A stretch of 35,020 nucleotides of DNA from an uncultured Spirochaetales bacterium (GTDB lineage Bacteria > Spirochaetota > Spirochaetia > Sphaerochaetales > Sphaerochaetaceae): NCBI GenBank assembly GCA_934271365.1, contig CAKQRI010000018.1:1-35020 (forward strand). Reading direction: 5' to 3'. The notes beneath the pieces were generated by a model, which worked only from the letters and a program-made list of their open reading frames with translations, did not search any database and was not told the DNA's origin. This document shows positions 26,110 through 33,245 of this stretch, one piece after another. The position numbers and the translations under genes were made by a program. Each line of letters starts with the position of its first letter. Position 1 is the stretch's first letter.

Positions 26110-27408
26110 ATGGAAATCAAGAAAAATAAGGCTTTGATATATCTAGAAGATGGAAAGGAATTCAGAACTGACATTATAGTCGATAGCATGGGTGATAAAT
26201 CCATTGATATAACAAAGCTGAGAGCCGAAACTGGATATATCACATATGACCCAGGATTCGTCAACACCGGTGCATGCATGTCCTCCATCTGCTATATAAA
26301 TGGAGAGAAGGGAATTCTGAGATATCGAGGCTATGATATAGAAGACCTTGTGAAGAATTGTGACTTCATCGAAGTAGCATACCTACTGATCAAAGGATCT
26401 CTTCCTAATGCAGATGAAAGACTGAAATATCAAGACCTGCTCAATAAGCATAGCCTGCTCCACGTAAATATGAGAGACTTCTTCAAAGCCTATCCCCATG
26501 ATGCCCATCCTATGGGAATACTCTCTGCAATGGTGGCCTCACTCTCCGCATTCTACCCAGAACTGGGAGAGAAAGATCCTGAAGAAAATATCGACCTGAC
26601 TGTCACTCGGCTTCTCTCTAAAATGAGAACAATAGCTGCCTTTACATATCGCCAGATGAATGGAATGGATTTTGTAAATCCGCAGTATGATCTTTCATAC
26701 TGTGCGAATTTCCTCAATATGATGTTCTATAGCTCAGTTAATAACTACACTCCAGATCCAATATATGTAAAAGCACTGAACCAGCTGCTTATCCTACATG
26801 CCGACCATGAACAGAACTGCTCTACAAGTGCAGTAAGACTTGTAGGATCATCCGAAGCTAATCTTTATGCTTCTGTTGCAGCAGGATGCTGTGCACTATG
26901 GGGAAGCAAGCATGGAGGAGCAAATCAGGCAGTCATGGACATGCTGACAAAAATGCGCACTGAAAACATCAAGCCTCAAGACATAATAGAAAGAGCTAAA
27001 AGCAAGGATAATCCTTTCAGGCTTTCTGGATTTGGGCACCGTGTATATAAGACATTCGACCCCCGGGCAAAAATTGCAAAATCTCTATGCATGGAAGTTC
27101 TAGAGAAGAGCAACATGAGCGATCCTCTTCTGGACATTGCGATGGAATTAGAGGAAAGAGCTACCCATGACGAATATTTCATCGAGCGCCACCTCTACCC
27201 TAATGTTGATTTCTATACCGGAATCACATTCCATATGATGGGAATTCCTGTATCCATGTTCACAGTGCTCTTTGCTATGGGAAGGCTTCCTGGTTGGATA
27301 GCACATTATCTTGAATGGAGACATGATCCATATCAGAAGATAGGACGGCCAAGACAAGTGTATACAGGAGAGAATAGAAGAAAGGTCATTCCTTTAAATG
27401 AAAGATGA
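26110..27408 (+). CDS. gltA: Citrate synthase
   Basis: A 432-residue citrate synthase that condenses acetyl-CoA with oxaloacetate. Catalytic residues match the E. coli triad: His268 (GSKHGGANQ), His310 (GFGHRVYKTFDPRA) and Asp367 (NVDFYTG). LHADHEQNCSTSAVRLVGSS and GRLPGWIAHYLEW are classic. The extra N-terminal domain (about 50 residues, ending ITYDPGFVNTGAC) marks the long, hexameric-type enzyme of Gram-negative bacteria, often NADH-inhibited. SD GGAGG lies 6-7 nt before the ATG. With acn and icd nearby it supplies 2-oxoglutarate. Confidence 0.96.
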   Translation: MEIKKNKALIYLEDGKEFRTDIIVDSMGDKSIDITKLRAETGYITYDPGFVNTGACMSSICYINGEKGILRYRGYDIEDLVKNCDFIEVAYLLIKGSLPNADERLKYQDLLNKHSLLHVNMRDFFKAYPHDAHPMGILSAMVASLSAFYPELGEKDPEENIDLTVTRLLSKMRTIAAFTYRQMNGMDFVNPQYDLSYCANFLNMMFYSSVNNYTPDPIYVKALNQLLILHADHEQNCSTSAVRLVGSSEANLYASVAAGCCALWGSKHGGANQAVMDMLTKMRTENIKPQDIIERAKSKDNPFRLSGFGHRVYKTFDPRAKIAKSLCMEVLEKSNMSDPLLDIAMELEERATHDEYFIERHLYPNVDFYTGITFHMMGIPVSMFTVLFAMGRLPGWIAHYLEWRHDPYQKIGRPRQVYTGENRRKVIPLNER

Positions 27409-27457
27409 CATCTGCCAATATCTTAAAATTTCATATCGAAACAGAAAGAAATCATAT

Positions 27458-27463
27458 TATAAT
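27458..27463 (+). promoter_or_regulatory. -10 box of the Ntn-hydrolase gene
   Basis: TATAAT, in the context ATTATAATTAA that is shared with the gltA promoter. No good -35 is visible. SD AGGAGG precedes ATG 27504. Confidence 0.45.
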
Positions 27464-27503
27464 TAAGGAGTATGATTATATCCGCTTTATATAGGAGGAT
27501 CTG

Positions 27504-28595
27504 ATGAAGCGAATAATACTTCTTATCATCTCTGTGATTATTCTTCTTATACTTCTTTTTGCCTTTATCTTATTTTCAATTTATAGAACAAGACTTGAGA
27601 CAATCTCAACCATAGAGAAGATTACAGAATATGATGACTACAATCTCTATGAAATCGATATTAAATACGATTATAGCCTAAAAGACGTAATTGATTATGG
27701 AATAAAGGATAATCAGTCATTTGCAGATGCGATTCTGAAAGAGGCACTGCCTCTGATTCCTGTCAGCATTAAAGTTCCAAGTTTTGGATGCAGTGCTTTC
27801 ACTATCAGGACTCAGGATGGAAAAGTAATGATGGGAAGAAACTACGATTTCAAGCTAGACACATCTGCATTGCTTGTTCATGCGACACCTGCTGATGGCT
27901 ATAAATCAATAGCATTTGCAGCTCTTAACAATATAGGTGCCGATAATGCGGATAAAAATATAAAGACAAAGCTTTCATGCCTGACGGCACCTTTTGTTTG
28001 TCTAGATGGAATAAATGAGAAAGGTGTTTCAATTGCTGTTCTGACTCTTGACAGCAAGCCTACAGACCAAAGCAGAATGGACAATGGCAAAAAAACAATC
28101 GGAACATCTCTAGTAATAAGGCTTGTCCTTGATTACGCAGCAACAACGGAAGAAGCTGTAAAACTGATTGCCCAGTATAATATGCTAGCAACATCTGGAA
28201 GAGATTACCATTTTTACATAACAGATGCATCAGGAGATGGCCGTGTTGTTGAATTTGACTGCAATAGTCCTGATAGAAAGATGACTGTGACTAAATCAGA
28301 TGCAGTAACGAATTTCTTCATAATGTATAAGGATCTTGTGGAGCCTAACCAGAAAAATGAACAGTATGGTCATGGCAAAGAAAGATATAATGCTATTCTT
28401 GAAACAATAAATAATGAAAAAGATGCTGAAAGCATAGAAACTGCATGGAATGCATTGAAGGCATCTTCTCAAGAACCAAATCCTGAGGATGTAACAAGCA
28501 ATACACAGTGGTCCATAGTATTCAGCAATACAGATAAAAAAGCCGATATAGCCCTGAGAAGGCACTGGGATCTGATAACATCCTGCACCCTATGA
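27504..28595 (+). CDS. Membrane-anchored Ntn hydrolase, choloylglycine/penicillin-acylase-like
   Basis: A 363-residue protein. Residues 4-27 are a hydrophobic signal anchor; residues 28-95 look like a propeptide; the mature catalytic domain would start at Cys96 in FGCSAFTIRTQDG, followed by GRNYDF (111-116) with the conserved Arg and Asp of linear-amide C-N hydrolases, and then ISIAV-like SIAVLTLDS and GTSLVIRLVLDYAATTEEAV. The late segment TSNTQWSIVFSNTDKKADIAL fits the end of the fold (choloylglycine hydrolase/acyl-CoA:6-APA acyltransferase superfamily). It would hydrolyse an amide bond in an unknown substrate on the outside of the membrane. SD AGGAGG sits 5 nt before the ATG. Bile-salt or beta-lactam activity cannot be claimed. 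Confidence 0.75.
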   Translation: MKRIILLIISVIILLILLFAFILFSIYRTRLETISTIEKITEYDDYNLYEIDIKYDYSLKDVIDYGIKDNQSFADAILKEALPLIPVSIKVPSFGCSAFTIRTQDGKVMMGRNYDFKLDTSALLVHATPADGYKSIAFAALNNIGADNADKNIKTKLSCLTAPFVCLDGINEKGVSIAVLTLDSKPTDQSRMDNGKKTIGTSLVIRLVLDYAATTEEAVKLIAQYNMLATSGRDYHFYITDASGDGRVVEFDCNSPDRKMTVTKSDAVTNFFIMYKDLVEPNQKNEQYGHGKERYNAILETINNEKDAESIETAWNALKASSQEPNPEDVTSNTQWSIVFSNTDKKADIALRRHWDLITSCTL

Positions 28596-28607
28596 TATAT
28601 GCATATG

Positions 28608-28640
28608 ATTCTCCACAGACAAACCATGTCCACGGAGAAT
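28608..28640. terminator. Inverted repeat between convergent genes, possible terminator
   Basis: ATTCTCC (28608-28614), 3-nt internal loop, GACA, 5-nt loop AACCA, TGTC, 3-nt internal loop, GGAGAAT (28634-28640). It is symmetrical and placed between two convergent stop codons, but the following T-tract is weak. Confidence 0.45.
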
Positions 28641-28653
28641 ATTTAGCACTATT

Positions 28654-29871
28654 TTATAATGCAGCTATCAGTACTTCTGTAAACTCCGATGTAGATAAGC
28701 ATCTGCCATTTCTGCCTTCTCTTGCCATAAGATCGTAAAGATCCTTTGTTACTTCACCATTTTTGATTACAGCAGGAATAGCAGAGGTTATAAGATTTGC
28801 TGCTTCTTTCCAGCCCATGTACTCGAGCATCATTACCCCTGATAGTATTATCGATAGTGGATTTGCAACATTCTTTCCTGCAATATCTGGTGCAGTACCA
28901 TGTGTTGCTTCAAACACAGCTATACCTGTCTTGTAATTCACATTCGCACCTGGAGCTATCCCAATTCCACCAACTTCTGCAGCTAATGCATCCGAAATAT
29001 AATCACCATTAAGGTTCATCGTGGCTATCACATCGTAGCATTCAGGCTTAAGGAGAATATTCTGAAGAAAAGCATCGCAGATACAGTCCTTAATCGCAAG
29101 GTCTTCTCCATGCCTTGGAATGTATACATGACCATTTTCCTCATAGGCAGAATATTCATGCTTTGCAATCTCATATCCCCAAGTGCGGAATCCACCCTCA
29201 GTAAACTTCATGATATTTCCCTTATGAACAAGGGTAACACTCTTTCTGTTATTTATAAGAGCATATTCTATTGCAGCTCTAATAAGGCGCTCTGAGCCCT
29301 CTCTGGATATAGGTTTTATACCTATAGCACTGCTTTCTGGGAACCTTATCCTATTGCAGTTCATCTCTGAAACAAGAAAGTCTATTACCTTTGAAGCCTC
29401 AATGCTCCCAGATGGCCATTCTATTCCAGCATAGATATCTTCAGTATTCTCTCGGAATACCACCATATCCACATTCTCAGGATGCAACACTGGTGATGGA
29501 ACACCGCAAAAGTGCTTCACTGGTCTGAGGCATACATAAAGATCCAGGGCCTGCCTCATTGCAACATTAATAGACCTTGAACCTTTTCCAACAGGAGTCA
29601 TCAGAGGCCCTTTTATAGCAATCAATGAATCCTTAATAAGAGATAGCGTCTCATCTGGAAGATTCACTCCACATCTTTCTTTTGCCTTTCCTCCAGCAAG
29701 AGCTTCAACCCAGCAGATTCCACGTTTTCCTTTATATGCCTTGTCAACAGCCGAATCTAAGACAGAACGCATCGAAGCAGTTATTTCCTGTCCTACTCCA
29801 TCACCCTCTATATATGCAATATCGGGGAAATCAGGAACTGTTAAATGCCCATCGGACATTGATATCTTCAT
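28654..29871 (-). CDS. icd: Isocitrate dehydrogenase, predicted NAD+-dependent
   Basis: A 405-residue beta-decarboxylating dehydrogenase converting isocitrate to 2-oxoglutarate. Isocitrate site: GSRSINVAMRQALDLYVCLR with Ser100 equivalent to E. coli Ser113; ENTEDIYAGIEW; HKGNIMK with the catalytic Lys. The cofactor loop HGTAPDIAGKNVANP has Asp329, Ile330 and Ala336 where E. coli NADP-IDH has Lys344, Tyr345 and Val351, and Lys376 replaces Tyr391. These are the substitutions known to switch specificity to NAD+. The start overlaps the acn stop by 4 nt, so the two form an operon. Confidence 0.94.
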   Translation of the reverse strand: MKISMSDGHLTVPDFPDIAYIEGDGVGQEITASMRSVLDSAVDKAYKGKRGICWVEALAGGKAKERCGVNLPDETLSLIKDSLIAIKGPLMTPVGKGSRSINVAMRQALDLYVCLRPVKHFCGVPSPVLHPENVDMVVFRENTEDIYAGIEWPSGSIEASKVIDFLVSEMNCNRIRFPESSAIGIKPISREGSERLIRAAIEYALINNRKSVTLVHKGNIMKFTEGGFRTWGYEIAKHEYSAYEENGHVYIPRHGEDLAIKDCICDAFLQNILLKPECYDVIATMNLNGDYISDALAAEVGGIGIAPGANVNYKTGIAVFEATHGTAPDIAGKNVANPLSIILSGVMMLEYMGWKEAANLITSAIPAVIKNGEVTKDLYDLMAREGRNGRCLSTSEFTEVLIAAL

Positions 29872-31802
29872 CTTCTATTCTCCTTAAAGACATTTAGCCT
29901 ACCACCAGCTAAAAGCATTTCTTTCTGTGATTCTGAGGCAAACAGATTAAGTGGTATCTCGATATTCTTCGACTTATCAACAAGTATTAGATGGCCATTT
30001 TTGATAGCATCCTTTCCGGAAGCAAGATAAAGCTCATCATCACATGATAATTTATCGTAGTCATCCTCATTTTCAAATATCAGTGGAAGAATTCCGAAAT
30101 TGCATAGATTTGCCTGATGAATCCGTTCTATTGATTTTGCAATTACTGCCTTAATTCCAAGATACATAGGGCAGATTGCCGCATGCTCTCTAGATGAGCC
30201 TTGACCATAAGATGCCCCTGCGACAATGAAGCCTGCATTCCCTGCATCTCTATTCTTAGAAGCAATTAAATGAAAATCAGGGTTTATACTCTCAAAGACA
30301 TAAGTAGAATATACAGGAATATTCGATCTGTATTTGAGTCTCTGGCCTGCAGGCATTATATGATCAGTGGTAATCTTATCGCCGACTTTTATAAGAAGCT
30401 TCCCCTCTAATACATCAGGGAGCGCTGTATTAGATGGCGGCATTCCGATATTCGGACCTCTTTTAATTGACTCTGAGCTTCCATCAGGGAAAATGAACAT
30501 TGAATCATCCACAATGAACTCATGTGGGACCTTTATTGAATTATAATCAATATCTTTGCATTCTCTTGGATCTGAAATCTCGCCTTTTATTGCAGAATAT
30601 GCGGCAGTCTCAGGGCTTACTAAATATACTTTTGCAGACCATGTACCTGACCGGCCTTCAAAATTTCTGTTATTTGTCCTAAGAGAAACCCCATCAGTAC
30701 CAGGACTCTGATGATTTCCAATACAGAAGCCACAAGCACTCTCAAGAATGCGTGCTCCGGCTTTTATAAAAGTATCAAGTGTGCCATCTTCTGTTATCAT
30801 ACGAAGCACGGCTCTTGAACCAGGAGCAATTCCTAATGAGACAGATGGAGGTATGACATGGCCATTGAGAATAGCTGCAGCACGCTTCAGATCAAGGTAA
30901 CTGGAATTCGTACAGGAACCTATTAGTACCTGATTGACCTTCATTCCCTTGAGATTCTCAATGCTATCTACATTTCCCGGACTATGAGGACATGCAGCCA
31001 TTGGCTTCAAAGATGAGAGGTCTATCTCAAAATAATCATCATATTCAGCATCATCATCAGCAGCTAATGGCATCCATCTCTCTTCTCTTCCCTCTGCTTT
31101 TAAAAAGGCCCTAGTAACATCATCTGATGGAAACAATGATGTTGTGACTCCGCATTCTGCTCCCATATTTGATATCGTTGCACGTTCTGGGACCGAAAGG
31201 GTGCTTACACCTTCTCCCCTATATTCAAATACAGTATTGACATTGCCTTTAACCCCGAAATGCTCAAGGACCTTCAGGATGATGTCCTTTGCTGAAACAA
31301 AAGGCTTAAGCTTGCCCTTTAGCTCAATTCTCACCGTCTTAGGAGCAATTATTGAAAAGCCAACACCAGCCATAGCCAGTGCAACATCAAGCCCTCCAGC
31401 TCCCATCGCAAAACTTCCTACACCACCAGCAGTCGGGGTATGAGAATCTGAACCTAGGAGTGTTTTTCCTGGAAGTGCAAATCTCTCTAGGTGAACCTGA
31501 TGGCAAATTCCATTTCCAGCCCTTGAATAAATAACACCTTTATTTTCTGCAACAGTTCTCAGATATTCATGGTCATCAAAATTTTCAAATCCGACCTGTA
31601 CTGTATTATGATCAACATAGCTTACAGCAAGCTCATTCTGTATTTTATCAAGACCGAGAGCTTCAAACTGAAGATAGGCCATAGTCCCTGTTGCATCCTG
31701 AGTCAGAGTCTGATCTATGCGGATTGTAATGCTCTCGCCCTTTTCAAGTTTTCCAGAAACGAGATGTTCTTCAAGTATTTTATAGCATAATGTCTTTCCC
31801 AT
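29868..31802 (-). CDS. acn: Aconitate hydratase, single-chain with C-terminal swivel domain
   Basis: A 644-residue [4Fe-4S] enzyme interconverting citrate and isocitrate. The cluster cysteines are in GSCTNSSYLDLKRA and ACGFCIGNHQSPG. LGSDSHTPTAGGVG and GKTLLGSDS are the family signature in the N-terminal half; the swivel domain at the C-terminus holds GASYGQGSSREHAAI with the active-site Ser and Arg. At 644 residues it is shorter than AcnA/AcnB and belongs to the LeuC/LeuD-fusion-like group. First gene of the acn-icd operon; SD GGGAG before the ATG; promoter and palindrome at 31836-31873. Confidence 0.95.
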   Translation of the reverse strand: MGKTLCYKILEEHLVSGKLEKGESITIRIDQTLTQDATGTMAYLQFEALGLDKIQNELAVSYVDHNTVQVGFENFDDHEYLRTVAENKGVIYSRAGNGICHQVHLERFALPGKTLLGSDSHTPTAGGVGSFAMGAGGLDVALAMAGVGFSIIAPKTVRIELKGKLKPFVSAKDIILKVLEHFGVKGNVNTVFEYRGEGVSTLSVPERATISNMGAECGVTTSLFPSDDVTRAFLKAEGREERWMPLAADDDAEYDDYFEIDLSSLKPMAACPHSPGNVDSIENLKGMKVNQVLIGSCTNSSYLDLKRAAAILNGHVIPPSVSLGIAPGSRAVLRMITEDGTLDTFIKAGARILESACGFCIGNHQSPGTDGVSLRTNNRNFEGRSGTWSAKVYLVSPETAAYSAIKGEISDPRECKDIDYNSIKVPHEFIVDDSMFIFPDGSSESIKRGPNIGMPPSNTALPDVLEGKLLIKVGDKITTDHIMPAGQRLKYRSNIPVYSTYVFESINPDFHLIASKNRDAGNAGFIVAGASYGQGSSREHAAICPMYLGIKAVIAKSIERIHQANLCNFGILPLIFENEDDYDKLSCDDELYLASGKDAIKNGHLILVDKSKNIEIPLNLFASESQKEMLLAGGRLNVFKENRR

Positions 31803-31835
31803 CTGAAAGCTCCCTTTCCAAAAGTCTTCATTAGG

Positions 31836-31864
31836 ATTCTATCCGATATAAATAAAGCTGTTAA
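31836..31864 (-). promoter_or_regulatory. acn-icd promoter
   Basis: On the minus strand TTAACA (31864-31859), 17-nt spacer, TAGAAT (31841-31836): one mismatch to consensus in each box. Confidence 0.7.
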
Positions 31865-31873
31865 TGCTTTATT
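31851..31873. promoter_or_regulatory. Perfect palindrome covering the acn -35 box, candidate operator
   Basis: AATAAAGC-N7-GCTTTATT: 8-bp perfect arms around a 7-nt centre that contains most of the -35 hexamer. The position suggests a dimeric repressor or activator of the 2-oxoglutarate branch. I saw no second copy before gltA. Confidence 0.55.
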
Positions 31874-31943
31874 CTGAAAAATCTGAAATGATGAGAAACT
31901 TCTGTATCTTGCAATAATCAATAGTAAAGTCTAAGCTCTAGGC

Positions 31944-32411
31944 ATGAACAATAATATCCTGTCAAATCCTGTATTCTGGTCATCTTTAGCAGGGATGCTG
32001 ATAGCTCAGTTCATTAAACCATTCATCAATCTGATCTGTGGCAACGGATGGAAGCCTAGCCTTTTATTCTCCAATGGTGGCATGCCATCATCACACACAT
32101 CTACAATATGTGCAATGGCTACATCTGCAGGATTATATGAAGGCTTTGGATCCTCTTTGTTTATTGTCTCAACAGTAATGGCCTTCATAGTCATGAATGA
32201 TGCTTTCAATGTCAGGCTTGAAACAGGAAGGCAATCAGAAGTCCTAAATGAATGGGCAAGCATATTCTCTGATATGTTCCATAATGGAGCATTCACCAGA
32301 AAGAAATTCAAGACAATGGTCGGACATACAGTCCTTCAGGTATTCTGGGGAATGATTATAGGGATACTTACAGGTTTTATTATAACGGTGGTTTTCCAGA
32401 AATATGTCTAA
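31944..32411 (+). CDS. Divergent PAP2-family membrane protein (DUF212/YuiD-like)
   Basis: A 155-residue membrane protein of the acid-phosphatase/vanadium-peroxidase-related family. Conserved blocks: SNGGMPSSHTST (about 44-55), FNVRLETGRQSEVLNE (about 88-103) and the C-terminal MVGHTVLQVFWGMIIG that includes the second His. Helices lie at about 10-30, 60-90 and 124-150. The function is unknown; phosphatase activity on a lipid phosphate is plausible from the fold. The start has only a weak SD. It overlaps the methyltransferase gene by 8 nt. Confidence 0.85.
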   Translation: MNNNILSNPVFWSSLAGMLIAQFIKPFINLICGNGWKPSLLFSNGGMPSSHTSTICAMATSAGLYEGFGSSLFIVSTVMAFIVMNDAFNVRLETGRQSEVLNEWASIFSDMFHNGAFTRKKFKTMVGHTVLQVFWGMIIGILTGFIITVVFQKYV

Positions 32412-33195
32412 GAAGAATAAACTATCAGGAAAGGATCTATTTGATGAATACTACTCTACTCAATATAGAGATAGGTGGCCTATTCTTCGTGAGGCATTGA
32501 AAGAAAACAAGAATTCAATGGTATCCATCCCTGGCTTAAATGAACCATATTATCTTGATCAGAGCTCTATGGAAACAGCAGACAGATTACCTATTTCCGA
32601 AGGTATGGCAGTGCTAGATATGTGTGCAGCACCTGGTGGAAAGACTTTGATACTTGCAAAGAAGCTTAGGGGAAAAGGAAAGCTTATCTCAAATGATAGA
32701 TCCCCTGACAGACGAATGCGGCTGAGCAAGGTTATAAATGCATCACTAACAGATGAAGAAAAAGCCATAATAAGAATCACAGGTTTTGATTCGTCATCCT
32801 GGGGAGTTTATGAAAAGGATGTTTATGATGCAATTCTTTTGGATGCGCCATGCTCTTCTGAACGGCATGTGATAAATGACACCTCTCACCTTGATATCTG
32901 GTCTCCAAACAGGCCCAAAAGACTTGCTGTAACACAATACGCAATGCTATCTTCAGCACTTATTGCAGCAAAAAAAGGTGGATATATACTCTATTCGACT
33001 TGTTCTATAAATGACAATGAGAATGAGAAGATTATTGAAAAGCTTTTCAAGCGTCATAGCAACGAGGTTTCAGAAATTCCTGTTGATATTCCATATGGGG
33101 AAAAACGAAGCCATGGAATGATTGTCCTCCCTGACACTAGTGCAGGAAGAGGGCCAATGTACTTATGCCTGCTTAAAAAGAAAGAATCTGATTGA
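32404..33195 (+). CDS. RsmB/NSUN-family RNA m5C methyltransferase
   Basis: A 263-residue SAM-dependent RNA cytosine-C5 methyltransferase. SAM motif DMCAAPGGKT (72-81), motif IV DAPCSSERHV with Cys150, and motif VI YSTCSIN with catalytic Cys200. There is no N-terminal NusB-like domain as in RsmB and no C-terminal RNA-binding extension as in RsmF. The compact length and the DAPCSSERH variant recall the mitochondrial NSUN4/NSUN3 group, so the target may be rRNA or tRNA. ATG lies within the end of the preceding gene. Confidence 0.85.
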   Translation: MSKKNKLSGKDLFDEYYSTQYRDRWPILREALKENKNSMVSIPGLNEPYYLDQSSMETADRLPISEGMAVLDMCAAPGGKTLILAKKLRGKGKLISNDRSPDRRMRLSKVINASLTDEEKAIIRITGFDSSSWGVYEKDVYDAILLDAPCSSERHVINDTSHLDIWSPNRPKRLAVTQYAMLSSALIAAKKGGYILYSTCSINDNENEKIIEKLFKRHSNEVSEIPVDIPYGEKRSHGMIVLPDTSAGRGPMYLCLLKKKESD

Positions 33196-33220
33196 AGCAA
33201 TCTCTCACATTTTATATAAT
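33192..33220 (+). promoter_or_regulatory. Promoter of the UvrD-like helicase gene
   Basis: TTGAAG (33192-33197), 17-nt spacer, TATAAT (33215-33220), predicting a leader of about 20 nt without a clear SD before ATG 33246. Confidence 0.65.
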
Positions 33221-33245
33221 CATCGCCGTTTCCTGATATAAAGCT

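Noticed and set aside
27471..27504. Ten-codon leader frame (MIISALYRRI) ending in TGATG at the Ntn-hydrolase start
   Set aside because: Its SD-like GGAG is only one base from the ATG, too close to function, and the SD AGGAGG inside it serves the main gene.
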